A stretch of 64,000 bases of DNA from Tolypeutes matacus (lineage: Eukaryota > Chordata > Mammalia > Cingulata > Chlamyphoridae), in the NCBI GenBank assembly GCA_026826555.1, contig JAKSZT010053928.1:38485709-38549708 (forward strand), read 5' to 3'. The position numbers and the translations under genes are program-made. The notes under the pieces are model-generated. The model ran no database searches and was not told the DNA's origin. It saw only the letters and a list, made by a program, of their open reading frames with translations. Positions 36,011 through 51,079 of this stretch are shown here, piece after piece (the stretch's first letter is position 1; each line of letters starts with the position of its first letter).

Positions 36011-38200
36011 AGGGGGCAGCGGGGAGGAGTTGGGTATAAGGTGTGAGGCTGGGGTATCATATGAAATTGCCACTGAAAAATCCCCTATGGAGGTTGTGAC
36101 AGGAGCATCTTTTAGAAAAAGGTTATCTGATTTTCAGTTTGAAGTCCTTCTATTGCTATAATGAATATTCCCATCCCAAGATTCCATATATTCTATTTCA
36201 CTTCCTCAGACCATGTTTATATGGGTGGTTCTTGTGTGAGTGGAAGAGTGAGAAACAGATTAAAGAAAAGGGCTGAATCTGGTATAGAATGGGTTGAACT
36301 TGCACCAAATAGAAAGAAAATATTGTATTGACAAGTACAGTGATTGAAAAACAGGAGCAATATAAGAGAAAGCCTCCTCTTTCCAAAAATATATTAGAAA
36401 ATGTGATTCTTTAAAGGGCATGAGATGGAGATTTGGATTAGAGATAACTGTCATATCTCTCAAAGCTTTAGAATGAAAAAGAGGTGGAAAACCACTGATC
36501 TTAGATAAGCTAGGGGAGTTACTGTATTGCATAGTCTTAAGGCAACCTTTGTAAATGTAGCAACAATTATATTTCTGGGCTTTCTCTTTAAGGTAATAAG
36601 GAGTACATTAACTGACTAGTTGAATAGCCATAAATCATCCTATAGACCCCAAGACTAAAGTTTATCAAGAAACTGGAACACATTTAATATAGAATTTCTC
36701 ATAAGCTTACATATAATTTTGGAATGTGCATAGTTATCATTATTTTTAAAATACAGGACAGATTATACCAGGGCTAACATGACAGAAACAAAAAACTGGG
36801 TAGATAAGGGTAAACAAACTGGTAAATTATAGTGCTTAAACTTCGGAGCTGTTCTTAAATAATTATTTGAATTGTGTATTAAACTTGACTTTCTTACTGA
36901 ATAATATGTAAGCTTGAAGAACCAGAACCTATTCCTAAAGACTCTTGTGTTCTACAAAATATATACAATTTTCTTAGTTTATAACACTGGAAAAAGTTAG
37001 TTTCCGAGATGTCAATCAGATTCTGAGCTTACATGACCTCATTTACCACATTATAATCTTAGGAACAGTGTACTAGAATCTTCCCTCATTACCATATCTA
37101 GTGATGAAACACATTTCCCAGAAGGATTTATTTATGTCAGAGTTATTGGATTTTGTTTGTTTGTTTTTGTTTTAATGTAAAGAGAAGTTTTATTAAGATT
37201 TCTCTTTAATAAACTGTCGTGTAATTTCTAATTTTCATAGCCTTACCAGTCAAGCCAATATATATATATATTTTTGCTGTTCAATGGCCCTGTCAAATGG
37301 GTAGTAGATCTACAATACAGCCATAATTAGACTTTGTACAGGTAAAACAGGTTTCACATTATCAGAAATATATTCATAAGAAATAATAAAAGAACCTCCT
37401 CCCTCAAGAACCAATTTTTCATTAAAAAAAAATCTTTTCAGAGCTCTTCAGTTTATATTATGCTTCTCATATCCCTAATATTCCATTAAATCATGTTAGC
37501 CAATAGTAATTGTTATGCCAATAATAAAAATAGAGAGGTGTGATTCCCTCCTTTCTTCCTTTTTTTTTCTTTTTAACTCCTTTTAATCCCATATTCAATA
37601 ATTCCCAAACTGATTCCATCTTGATATGAACGTCACAATTTTTTGCCTTATCCATATAGCATTTACCATTATTTGCTTAATAATAATAAATAATAATAAA
37701 AGGAACCTGTAAGTTTATTATTTGGATGTTCCAAGAGTTAAGGTTGGATGCAGTTGCTTCTACCAAGTTTTAGTTGTTGTGTTATATATTTTTTTCCTCC
37801 CAGAAATCCAGACAAACCAAAGAATTAAATGTGGTAATGTGTTTTAAATGTTCCAAGACAGATCTTTTATAAATATATTATAATAGTTATAAAAGTCCTA
37901 TTAAAAAAAAAACAAACAGAATCTTGGGATTTTTACCATTTTACCTTTCAGAAAAAAAAATTAATCATTAGGGAGGAAGCTAAAAAATGCAATACTTGAT
38001 TTAGTTGAAGCCAGTCATTCATCCCTTATCTGGCAAGGAAAACCTTACCAACCAAGGTTGATAATCATGTTGAACCAGTTTCTGGGAATGAGAGAATCTT
38101 CATCATTTCTTGCCTGTTCATCTGTATAAGAACATCTTCATGGTGGAATCAGTCAGATAGAAAGGAGATGGTGGCACTCAACAAGAGCTGTAGAAGGTCT
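36011..38200. other. Unique intron, nothing recognised
   Basis: Non-coding AT-rich sequence with a T/G-rich patch near 37155, a short (TA)n near 37258-37272 and small A-runs near 37424 and 37903. No coding exon was found. Confidence 0.5.
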
Positions 38201-38950
38201 GTGTCTAGTTTGTCACAGGGCTGCCAATGCAAAGTATCAAAAATGGTTGGCTTTTATAGTGGGAATTTTATTAGTGGAAAATCTTATAGTTCCAATGCCG
38301 TGAACTGTCCAAATCCAGGCACCATCAGAGATGCTTTCTTATCAAAGTCAGCTACTGGTGAGTCTGGTGTCCTGTCACGTGGTGAGGCAAAATTGCAGCT
38401 ATTCTCTATAGGGGTCCCTGCCTTCTCCTCAAGGCACACCATGTCCTGGAGCTCAGCTGTGGGTGATTCGCATAGGCTTGTCCCTTTCTGGGCCTCCTCT
38501 CTCAGTCTCTGCTGTTCCACTTTCTCCCTGAGCCCAGCTGTGGGTGATCAGGCATATGGCTCATCTCTAAAGCCTTGAGGTGATCCATGGGCCCAGTCTC
38601 TTGGGGGCTTTGTGCCTCAGCTTTGGCTGCTAGTGATCCTTGAGTCCTCTCTCTCACATGGCAGGATCAAAATGGTAGAGCTCCCTTTTCTATGTCTTTC
38701 TGTGTGTTCTCAGTTTATATAAGACCCAGCAAGAGGAAAGAGACCTTACTTATGTCATGTCTCACTGATATAGTCAATCACAAGCAATCTAATCAAGTAA
38801 TCTACTCAAGGTCCATAACTGAATCTAATCAAAAGGCCCCATCTACACTGTATTTACAGGCATAGGAATGGGTTACCTTAAGAACATAATTGTATGAGAT
38901 CCACAAAAGACAAATCAGGGCAGTCTAGATCCTAAATTCTTAGTTAGGAG
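38201..38950 (-). mobile_element. Diverged MaLR-like LTR, antisense
   Basis: It parallels the LTR at 18658: 'gctgccaatgcaaagtatc', 'ggttggcttttatag', 'catggcaggatcaaaatg', 'ttctgtgtgttctcag', 'aagacccagcaagagg'. A TATA-like stretch near 38716 and the general order fit. The ends are decayed and no duplication was found. The plus-strand frame 38168-38578 is a shadow. Confidence 0.7.
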
Positions 38951-38984
38951 AGAATTGTTTGAGAAAATTAATGTATTAAAATAA

Positions 38985-39540
38985 GATGGCAAATGTTTCA
39001 TGCTACCTCCCAGAAATTCCACCCTTGGTTATATACCAAACAAAAAAATGACAGTATATATCTTATAAGACATGGACAAAAATGTTCATAGCAGCATTAT
39101 TTGTAATACCCAGAAATTGAATAGAATCCAAATGTCCAAAATAGGCAAATAATTTGTAATATATTCACACCATGAAAAGCAGGATACATGGAACAAAATG
39201 ATGAATCCAATAGTCATAAATTTGAATGAAAGAAATCAGACCAAGAAATATATACTGCTTGATGCCATTTATAGAAATTTTTTAAAAAAAATCAGCAAAA
39301 TGAAAGCAAGTTGAAAGAAGTCGAAATAGTGGCTGCTCACTGTGGCCCTGGGGAGGAAGGCTATTTACTCCTAGGGAGGAGGAGGGGGCACAAAGGAGTC
39401 CTCTGAGAGTCTGATAATGATCTGGTGCTTGAATCGAATCGTGGCTTCCTGAATGTGTTCCATATGAAAAAATTCATCAAGTTGTGCTCTTAAGATTTGT
39501 GTATTTATGCATAATTAATAGATTATTAAGGAAATAATAA
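38985..39540 (+). mobile_element. Old L1 3' end, sense
   Basis: 'gttcatagcagcattatttg', 'atccaaatgtccaaaatagg', 'tgatgccatttatagaaa', 'aattcatcaagttgtgctct' and an A-rich end follow the 3' end of an L1M-type element. Confidence 0.8.
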
Positions 39541-40079
39541 AAAAAAAAGTATTCTGCCTCAGAAGGAAACATCCAGTGGTATACTAAAAGTATATCTTTG
39601 ATTCAGTTCAAAATATTTTACAATGTTTACACTTGCTTGAACAAAGATATAGAAAATTACTTATGAAACTTGTGTACATCACAAAAGGGATTCATTGCCT
39701 TACATGGCTTTTTAAGATGTCAACAGGCAGGATCCATGATCACATTTAATAAGCTGTCATTAAAAGGGATAAATGTCAAGTTCTGCAGTTGAAAAAAAAA
39801 ATGTGGCTTAATAGCAACTAGCAGCATGACCTGGGAAAAAAATCATATGCTTTATCTTTTGTAGCTCCAGACAACAGAACCATGAAAAATGAGCAAAAAT
39901 TACAGAGGAAAAGGAATATCTTTATAACAGCTAAAATTGGCCTATATTTTGAGATACTGTATTCTTTTTAACTGGGGATAAACAACTAAAACATTAACCT
40001 TTGAAGATCAGGCTTGGAAGAGACCCTAAAGATGATACTGAGTAAAAGCGGGTTCTTTCCACCTGATGCACTTTAAAGA
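39541..40079. other. Unique intron, nothing recognised
   Basis: Non-coding sequence with short A-runs near 39538-39548 and 39790-39800. Confidence 0.5.
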
Positions 40080-40640
40080 CCAATTCCTAGGGCATACCGG
40101 GATTTTAAAGAGAGAAAGAGTTCATTTGTTTGTACATAGCAAAGGAGACCAGTGACCTAAAGGCCCAAAAATCGCCTCCTGGAACTGCAGTAATCCTGAT
40201 AGTTTTATAATATCCAGGCTTGGCAGTTTAGGCTAATGAGTACTGGCTCAGATTCCTTCATGAATAAACATTAAGGGTTTGGACAGAATGGGGGTGATTA
40301 CAAAACCTGAGTGAGTCACAAAGTTTTTACAATCGCAAGACAATCATCAGAGATCAAAGCATCTGGCCATAGGGGGCTACAGAACCAGGGTCAGTTACAA
40401 AGTTTTTCCTTATGGATTGCACACATTGGAGGGTGGAGTGGTTACCATTTCATCAGAAATGTTCATATACAAGGTAAGATCAATCTGGAATAATCATCAT
40501 AATTGCAAGTCTTAGTTAGAAATGACTATATACAAAGGTAAGATCCGTCTGGCCTTAGTTCGAAATGACCATATATGAAGGGTGAGATCACTATAGCCAG
40601 TTTCAGTAATTTCAGATATTAACTTTGGCTGTTATACTGG
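40080..40640. repeat. Unnamed repeat-like block with three 40-60-bp direct repeats
   Basis: Blocks like 'gaaatg(t/a)(t/c)(c/t)atata' followed by 'ggtaagatc' recur at 40456, 40519 and 40562. 'cacaaagtttttac' and 'tacaaagtttttcc' form another pair at about 40317 and 40396. Internal repeats of this sort occur in LTRs. The family is unknown to me. Confidence 0.45.
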
Positions 40641-40724
40641 AAGTCAAAGGCATCCATATAATAATTCAATAATCATAATTATTAATTCTTAACCCTTGGT
40701 TTCAAAGATTGTCTAAATTCTATC

Positions 40725-40770
40725 TTCTGTATATATATATACATACCTATATATATATACATTAATAAAT
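40725..40770. repeat. (TA)n-rich palindromic tract
   Basis: Two short TA runs are separated by 'catacc', so the tract can fold on itself. Confidence 0.8.
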
Positions 40771-40929
40771 ATCATTGTAAAAGTCTCATGGCAAATGATA
40801 GAGCAGTTATAAGAACCCATCCCTGGTTACCTTTTCTCTTCTTTGCTATCTTCCTAGTATGCTGGTGAGAGAAACATAGTAATACTATACATTGTATTTT
40901 GTCCGATTGTTTTGTCTTTTGTACATGCT

Positions 40930-41065
40930 GTTTTCTCAAATAGCATATAAATTTAGGCCAGGAAACATATTTTTTAATTCTTTAGAACCCAGCAGCCCAC
41001 CCATAACACCTAGTATAGTGTGGTCTCAACACGTGGGCAATCAGTGTTTGTTAACTAATCATAAA
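40930..41065 (+). mobile_element. L2 3'-end fragment
   Basis: 'taggccaggaaacatatt' and 'acacctagtatagtgtgg' through 'atcagtgtttgttaac' match the L2 tail pattern around 'cctggcacatagtagg'. Confidence 0.6.
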
Positions 41066-41499
41066 ATGATGTTTTCCAAAGGGGAAAAGGGTATTGAGGG
41101 ATTTGCATTCCCTGTTTCTTGTTTTCAGACAGCACCCTGCATAATCCAGCCTCTGCAAATGGAAAGGTCTTTAGCTCTTAAATACCTCCAGAGGAAACTT
41201 TTTTCCTTAACTCAAAAATGTTAACTTTTCTCATTGTGAAAGGCTTCTCCCTTGTTTTATAGACAAATATCATTATGGCATTATGTAGCTTTCTCTTTAA
41301 TTCTTACTTGAGTAACACTGTACAGTGGCTGGCCACAACTCTCTCTATATGGTAATCCTTAAAAATGGCTATCAAGTATCCTAGTCTTATTTTACCTGTG
41401 GAAAGGCAATTATAATTGTTATTACTTTACATTATAAATTGTTATCTAGTCCTGTAGTTATATTACATATTACCCAATTACCCTATGTCTTAAGGAAGT

Positions 41500-41642
41500 T
41501 TAGTTTTAATTCAATTCCAGAAAGTAAGCCCCATGATTGCAGGGAATATGTTGGCATGTTCACTGTCATATCCCTATGACTACAACAATACTTAGCACAT
41601 TACTTCATATCCTATAAATATCTGTTGAATAGGGGATAATGA
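41500..41642 (+). mobile_element. L2 3'-end fragment
   Basis: 'gtaagccccatgattgcagg', 'actacaacaatacttagcac' and 'aatatctgttgaatag' follow the L2 3' end. Confidence 0.75.
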
Positions 41643-44434
<2,792 letters not shown>

Positions 44435-45084
44435 TAATTTTAAGATTTAAGCATATATCCTGCATTTTAAATGAGTTAAGTACCATGGAAAAAAATCCAG
44501 ACATCCATATTAATATTTATATTTAGCTATATTGTCTGAAACAAAATTCAAAAATATCTAACCAGTAGGAAAAGGAACCTCTGCTTATGTGTATTTCAGT
44601 ATATGTGTGATGGAGTTCGATTTTTTCATACAGTTTCTTATTGTGCATGTAAATCTAAATGAGTATACCAACATGTTTTTAGATTCTCAATTTAAAACTC
44701 TGCCCTAAAACTGTTTGCATGATAAGTACGTAATTATTTGCTGAACAAATGAAATAGCCATTTGATAGCCAAACTTATTCTACAATATTTCTGAACTTTC
44801 AATTTCCATTTTCGGACTTAGGATTGCCAAATCTACTTGTTCATCCCAAGCTTTTCTTTTGAGTTCCTTCTTGACATTTTCCTTTGGATATTTCATGGGC
44901 ACTCAAACTATACATATCTGAAACTGAAAGAAGGCAGTCTGCCACCAAGTTATGCTATTTTTTCTTCTAAGTAATTCTATTATCATTTTACTACTCTTCA
45001 AACTAACTGAATTATACCACTGATTTTCTGATATTGACAAAGGCTTGAGTGATTTTTTTTCCTTTTAGTGTAAAACTGCTTACT

Positions 45085-45185
45085 ACACTTTAACTCTATG
45101 AGGTGAGGGGTCATGTGTGTTTGATTTATTTCTCTATCCCTATGGCTTAGCACAGTGGTGGATATAGAATAAGTAGTGGACTGAT
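45085..45185 (+). mobile_element. L2 3'-end fragment
   Basis: 'tctatgaggtgaggggtcat' and 'tatggcttagcacagtggtg' are in L2 order, ending in 'aataagtag'. Confidence 0.6.
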
Positions 45186-46189
45186 CATCTCTCTTTAATA
45201 TATCAGTAGTTCCTGTTTTGCTTATATTGTTCCTTACCACTGTGTTTCTTGCATTGGTAGTTTGACTTAAGTGCATTTAAAAAGAGAAAAGTTTTCTTTC
45301 ATGGAACTCATATGCCTTTTAGAGTAAAAGAAAAGTAAAGATATCATGGTCATGCAAAGATGTGTTAAATAAACAAGTTTAAGGAACACTGATTTAGAAT
45401 AATGCTAGATCTATAGGAAATACTAATCAACTCTCATGTATATCTCCAGCCTTCCCTCCTTATGTTTTGTATGTACTCTTCCAATATTATTTGCTTCACT
45501 CTCTTGCCAAATGCTATATGCATAGGTCATAATATTAGAATAGTAAAAATGGGGATAAAATAAGTTTAATACAGGAGAGAGAATTGCCAAAAAATTGTCA
45601 CATTTCAAGCTAAAAGTAGGATTGCAATATAAAAATTGAAAAAGGTGCTTTGGTTAGGAATGCTCTTACATGCAAGTAACATGCATTCAGTTATAGTGTA
45701 TTAAGTATATAGGACTTTTATTTTCTTAATGTAAAAAGAACTCTGGATGGAAGTACATGCTTGCAAGTAATGATTCAATTGCTCAACGATGTTTTCATCT
45801 TTCTGACCCACCACCTTTGCCAGGTTACATTTTGTCCTCATGTTTGATGTAATTGCCTCATTGTGGTAAAATTCTTGATATATCATCAGGCATCCTGTCT
45901 GCATTTAAGGACAGAAGAAGGAGGATATGGCAAAACATTTTCTGGCTATACTGTAATGTTTTATTTGGGAAGAGAAAGCCCTTAGTAGTCATTACTTTGC
46001 TTGTCCTAAGCCAGAAGTGGGTCACATGCCGATCTTTAGATGGGAAAGGGATTATCTTGATTTATGTGACAAATTAGGATTCATCACCTGGGGCTAGGGT
46101 AAGGTTGCAAATAAAGCAATGCACACTGGATACCTGGACAAACTCTGTTCCTATTACTAGAGAAGATCTTAGACATGGATTTCAAAGAG
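45186..46189. other. Intron, no repeat named with confidence
   Basis: It includes a segment at about 45700-46110 that may be an old repeat ('ccagaagtgggtcacatgcc' is suggestive), but I cannot place it. Short frames are shadows. Confidence 0.4.
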
Positions 46190-46520
46190 ACAATATGCAA
46201 CTGAGGAAAACCAACCCTCCTGATTGTTTTCCTATTTCACTGGGCATCCCAGCTCACTCTCCTTTTCTAGTTCTTCTTTTTCTCTTTGACTTCTTAATGT
46301 TAGAATTCTCAGGGACTCACTGCAGTTTGTTATCTTTTTCTTTATTGCTACTTATTCATACTATGGTCTTATGTTATCTATATGTTAATGATTTCAAAAT
46401 GTTTATCCCCAGACCAGACCTCACACCTGAACTCAAGATTTTTATGAACTTGCTTATTCAACCTTTTCATTTGGAGGGCTGTGACACATTGTACTTTCCA
46501 AGATCATTATAACAATATAT
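46190..46520 (+). mobile_element. L2 internal fragment (late ORF)
   Basis: 'ctatatgttaatgatttcaa', 'atccccagaccagacctcac' and 'tgaactcaagatttttatg' follow the recalled order of the L2 ORF 3' part. The frame is broken, although 46105-46512 is open by chance. Confidence 0.75.
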
Positions 46521-46529
46521 GCCATACTT

Positions 46530-46903
46530 TTATTACAATGTGAAACTGACACTTTTCCCATAAAGAAGTAGACTTTTTTCCCTATATTTGAATTTGGGTA
46601 GGCCTATGACTGAGGTTGGAATGATATTATATGACTTCTGAGTCTTGATTGTAAAAGAAGATAAAGCTTCCTCCTGGTATTCTTGGGGTGCTCTTAGAAG
46701 TCAACCATTATGCTGTGAGAAAGCCAGTCAGCCACATGAAGAGGCCACTTGAAGATGCTCCAGCTGACAACTCCTGCTAAGGTCCCTGCTGATGGCCAGC
46801 ACCAATCGCCAGGCATGTTAAGTGAGTGAGCCTTCAAATGAAGCCAGGACCCCAACTAATAAGTCATCCCAGCATTGGTGCCACCTCAGTTGATGTGGAG
46901 CAG
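46530..46903 (+). mobile_element. MLT1-type LTR, left part, split by the ERVL provirus
   Basis: 'cttttcccataaagaagtag', 'aatttgggtaggcctatgac', 'gccagcaccaatcgccagg' and 'gtgagtgagcc' fit the MLT1 sense strand. The same LTR resumes after the provirus at 53164. Confidence 0.8.
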
Positions 46904-47290
46904 TGTATTAGTTAGGGTTCTCTAGGGAATCAGAACTGACAGGAGATATCTGTAAAAAGTATAAGATTTTATAAAACTTTCTCACACGACCTTGGGAAGG
47001 CACTAGTCCAAATTCTCCAGTTGACGCTGGCTATCTGAAATAGAGATGGAAATTCTCTCTCTGAATGCTAAAACCACTTCTTCTTTTATGGCCTTCAACT
47101 GATTGGATGAGATCAGTTCACCTGAATGGATGACTCATTGCTGACAGCAGTCTCCTCAGGTGACTGTATATGTAATCAGCCATCTATGCAATCAACACAC
47201 TGATGAATAAAGTTCATGATATGCCCTTGTATTACAATTAGTTCAGTGCTTGCTTGACCAAACAAGTGGGCACCACACCTAACCATCACA
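46904..47290 (-). repeat. 3' LTR of the ERVL provirus
   Basis: This 387-bp LTR has TG/CA ends. It is shorter than its partner through internal indels. Confidence 0.85.
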
Positions 47291-47873
47291 GTCCACCCTT
47301 GTCAAATTGGCAGCCATAATCATCACCTTAAACCATACTTCATCTCTAAATAAAAACAATAACAGACATATATAGTTTTTCAACTAACAATACTCAATTG
47401 CCCTGTGTACAACCAGAAATGCAGTATATCTCTCCAGAGTAAGGTGCAAGTCCTTGGGTAATATTCACCCTTTAACTTGACATCTTTAAATACTACAGCA
47501 TGAAACTAATACAATTTGTCATATGACAAGGGGAAAACATAGGGAAGAAAACAAAGATATTCATTTTATGTACATATAAACATTCTCGTAATGAAACGAG
47601 GAAGAAATATTCATGTCCATTATATTCCTCATTTCTGTAACTGGTCATGTGGTTACAGTTCATATTTATCACTACCTTATTCCACTACCCATTCCATGTT
47701 CCCTTTACACTCAGCAAGCACCTCAGCTGGGTCTGGTTCTTTGTCTGGTGGGGTGACCCAAACCTTCATTCCTGAAGATTCTGGGCTATTGTTACTCCAG
47801 CCTTAACTGGGTTGTTGCAGTTTTCCATTGAATTTAATCACAGGGCATGGTAGTACTAAGAGATGCCCTAGAG
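47291..47873 (-). pseudogene. ERVL region from dUTPase end to the 3' LTR
   Basis: On the minus strand near 47720-47790 a short coding relic (KVWVTPP-like) marks the dUTPase C-terminal side. The rest is untranslated leader to the 3' LTR. Confidence 0.55.
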
Positions 47874-48067
47874 CAGGGGTTCTTAATGAGCAGTTCATGA
47901 GCTTGAATTGAAATTCAGAAAAACATTATTCTTGTGGGGACATGTTGGTGCAGGTGTGATATATTTACTAAATAATACACAGTATGGTGTGGACTTAGTA
48001 AGGGGTCTGTGGTTTTTCACCTGACTGGCAAAGAGGTCTGTGGAACAAAAAAGTTTAAGAACCCCTG
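47874..48067. mobile_element. hAT-type MITE with TIRs and 8-bp duplication, in the ERVL
   Basis: It begins CAGGGGTTCTTAA and ends TTAAGAACCCCTG, perfect inverted termini over 13 bp. The flanks 'ccctagag' (47866-47873) and 'cactaggg' (48068-48075) match at six of eight positions, as a hAT 8-bp duplication would. It is 194 bp with no transposase. Confidence 0.88.
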
Positions 48068-48484
48068 CACTAGGGGGTCTCTTATATTCCAGGCAAACTC
48101 TTCTTTATCTCCATTGTGTAGATGCAGTCCTATTTCCCCTTGATAGTCAGGACCAATCACCCCAGCCAGTACAGTAATTCCCTTCTCTACCTGTTGATTC
48201 AGAGGCATGAGAAGCCCAATGTAGCTGGGTGGCAGTCTTAATTTTCAGTTCAATGGAATCATTGTTGTGTTTCCTGGTGGAACCACTTCTCATTTTGGAA
48301 CAAAGACCTGTAGACCAGCAGAGCTTAAGGATGAAGGGACAGGAAGCAAAAATTTTCCTACTGGGTCACTAGGAGTAATAGTGAATGGTGCCATTCCCAT
48401 TACCAACTCTTGATTTCTGGACCCATGAATCCTGGCTATAGGAGAAAGGGCACCATAGAGTGGACATAGATTTAGAGCATACAC
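48068..48484 (-). pseudogene. ERVL dUTPase domain, decayed, cut by the MITE
   Basis: The frames 48290-48484 and 48017-48208 (minus) carry pieces such as ITVLAGVIGPDYQGEIGLHL, a dUTPase core. A dUTPase after integrase is specific to the ERVL group. The MITE at 47874-48067 separates it from its C-terminal part near 47700-47800. Confidence 0.8.
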
Positions 48485-48576
48485 AGCCTCCTAGAGAACA
48501 TTGCCCTAGCCCTGAGAGATATTGCCACCTAGTTAGTGCTGTAATTGAGTCTTCAAAAGACAATTCCACCATTCTA

Positions 48577-48870
48577 TCAATCCAGCTGCTTCAGGATGAT
48601 AGGGAACATGGTAAGACCAGTGAATTCCATGAGCATGTGCCATTCCCACACATCATTTGCTGTGAAATGGGTTCCTTGAACAGAAGCAATGCTGTGTGGA
48701 ATACCATGACAGTGGATAAGACATCTAGTAAAAGTCCACGAATGGTAGTTTTGGAAGAAGCATTGTGTGCAGGGAAGGCAAACCCATATCCAGAGTATGT
48801 GTCTATTCCAGTTAGAACAAATCACTGTCCTTTCCATGATGGAAGTGGTCCAATGTAATAAACCTGCCAC
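48577..48870 (-). pseudogene. ERVL integrase core, decayed
   Basis: The minus-strand frame carries CLIHCHGIPHSIASVQGTHF, the part of the integrase core around the second catalytic aspartate. In this copy the residue at that place is Val, so the active site is broken. The preceding part of the core is also shifted. Confidence 0.8.
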
Positions 48871-49175
48871 CAGGTAGCAGGCTGATCACCTTGGGGAATG
48901 GTGCCATATCTGGGGCTGAGTGTGTGTGTCTCTGCTGCTGGCAGATTGGGACCTCATCACTGGCTATAGCTGAGCCCATGCATAATCTCCATCCCTACCG
49001 CTGTGGCCACTTTGTTAATAAGCCCATTGGACAATGACAGGAGTGGCTGGACAAAGAATCGACTGTGATCCACAGAACAGGTCATCTTACCCACTTGATT
49101 ATTAAAATCTTCCTTTGCTGAAGCCACCCTCTAGTGAACATTCATGTGGGACACAGATATTTTCATGCTTTTTGA
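48871..49175 (-). pseudogene. ERVL pol between RNase H and integrase core
   Basis: Lesioned sequence with no open frame of note. Position and flanks place it at the RNase H to integrase spacer and integrase N-terminus. Confidence 0.5.
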
Positions 49176-49628
49176 CTACTCTAAAAGACCTATCCACATG
49201 CTCCTTCCCCAGACCTCTTTGTCTGCCTTCAGGACCCGCCCGAGCCCTATTTTTGTATATACTACTTCCACCTTATGATGGAGTGTTGCTGTGCATACCC
49301 AACTTTGGGTATGCAGGTCAGACAATTCCCAGCTCATGATAGGCAACTCAGGTCTCATTGTAACTTGGTGGCCCATGGTTAAGCATTCAGTCTCTACTAA
49401 GGCCCAGTAGCAGGCCAAAAGTTGTTTCTCAAAAGGAGAGTATTTATCTATAGAGGATGGCAGGGCTTTGCTCCAAAATCCGCAGCTCCAAAATCCTGAA
49501 GGTATGCATTGTGGTTCTCCTATAGGGGCCTGCCAAAGGCACCAGACAGCATCTCTATTTGCCACTGACACTTCCAGCACCACTGGATCTGCTGGATCAT
49601 ATGGCTCAAGTGGCATTGCAGCTTGCAA
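49176..49628 (-). pseudogene. ERVL pol: end of RT and RNase H region
   Basis: This 150-codon open stretch contains GFWSKALP-like sequence followed by SPFEKQLLACYWALVET and LTMGHQVTMRPELP, the ERVL RT/RNase H junction as recalled from the family. It starts and ends at lesions and is only a piece of pol. In a functional relative it would form part of reverse transcription. Confidence 0.85.
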
Positions 49629-49629
49629 A

Positions 49630-50428
49630 GCAGTCTGGACCTGTCAGAGCCTCCTCTTGTTCCAGTCCCCACTCAAAACTAGCAGCTTTTCTAGTCTTTT
49701 GGTAAATGGGCCAGAGTAGCACACCCAAATGAGGAATATGTTGTCACAAAAATCCAAAGAGGCCAACTAAGTGTGGTACCTATTTTTTGGTCATAGGAGG
49801 GGCCAGACACAACAGCTTATGCTTCACTTTACAGGAGATATCTCAACATGCCTCACACCACTAGGCACCTAGAAATTTCATCAATGTTGAAGTCCTCTAA
49901 TCTCAGCAATCCCTCCAAGGATCCAGTATTGCTTTTGATTTACTATTTTCCTAGGTAGGGGCAGTTCAAGTACCTTCTACTTGGCCTTTCCTACTATAAA
50001 AACTCTTACTCTACAAGTCAGAGAACCAATGTAGGGATTCTACCAGTTGTTCAGTATGTCCATTCCAATTATGCATTCTGGGACTGGAGACATAACCACA
50101 GAATAACTGCACTGGACCCACTGTGAGACAGATCTGAGCTAAAACTCAATCAATCATCTGATCTCCATAAGCTTCTGCTCTGACTGGTGAACCACAGTGA
50201 TGTTTTGGGTCCCCCAGAATTAATGTCACTTCTGAGCCAGTGTCTAATAATCCTCAAAATGTCTGATTTTTCCTAATCCCCAATGCACAGTTACCCTGCT
50301 AAAAGGCCATCGGTCTCTTTGGGGCAAGGTGGGAGGAAGATTAACAGTAAAAATTCAGGTTAGGCTTTTGTCCACTTGACCTAGATCTCTTCTGCTTATA
50401 CAAATTAAGTAGGAATTCAGTAGACTGC
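49630..50428 (-). pseudogene. ERVL protease / reverse-transcriptase side, decayed
   Basis: The non-coding relics here are comparable with 21420-21830 of the other provirus. The frames are too broken to list residues. The assignment is by position between the gag region and RNase H. Confidence 0.5.
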
Positions 50429-51077
50429 TGTGGCAGTTTGAGATTATTTATGAATTCCAAAAAGAGAGATTATGTTTGTAAACTGGACTGTTCCTCTGGG
50501 CATGATACCCTTTGACTCATTTAAATTTAAAGGCTTTACATTTACTTGTTTAAACCAAGATTAGGGCTTTGATTCAACCACATCATTAGGGCGTGCAAAG
50601 TTGAGTCACTGCCCCCTTGGTAGGCTATATAAATGGATGCTCAATCAAGAACACAGATGCAGATATGTGAGAAAAGAGAGAGAACTTCATAGACATGGAA
50701 GAGGATCCAGTGACCCCAAGAAGAGAGATGAGCCATTCACCTGATAGTTTACAGCTGACCTTGTGAAGAGAACAGAACATCTGAGCCCAGAAAGAAACAA
50801 GCCCTGGGAAGAAAAACGAGGCCTATGCCAGCCTACAGCTGAGAATGGAAGAAGCTGGGACCATGGAACCTTAAGAGGGAAGAGGAAGGCTGAACCTTCA
50901 CAGATGTTGCCCACCATTTTGCATGAACACGTGGTAACAGAGTTTGGTAAGGTAGTAACCTTGAGTTGGACTCTTTAGGGCCTTGTAACTATAAACTTTT
51001 ACCCCAAATAAATATGCTTTATAAAAGCCAACAGATTTCTAGTACTTGTATCAGTACCCCTTTGCCTGACTAATATA
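50429..51077 (+). mobile_element. Solo MaLR-like LTR, sense, inside the ERVL provirus
   Basis: It is the reverse complement type of the LTR at 18658: it starts 'tgtggcagtttgagatta' and ends 'cctgactaatata'. A 5-bp duplication, 'actgc' (50424-50428) and 'attgc' (51078-51082), matches at four of five bases. TATA (TATATAA, 50626-50632) and AATAAA (51007-51012) lie in LTR order, so U3-R-U5 read on the plus strand. It is 649 bp with no internal part left. Confidence 0.88.
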
Positions 51078-51079
51078 AT

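Noticed and set aside
38168..38578. 136-codon plus-strand frame
   Set aside because: It spans an antisense LTR relic and has no domain signature.
49468..49719. Plus-strand frame opposite the ERVL pol region
   Set aside because: It is the antisense of the RNase H region, whose minus-strand frame has clear family motifs.
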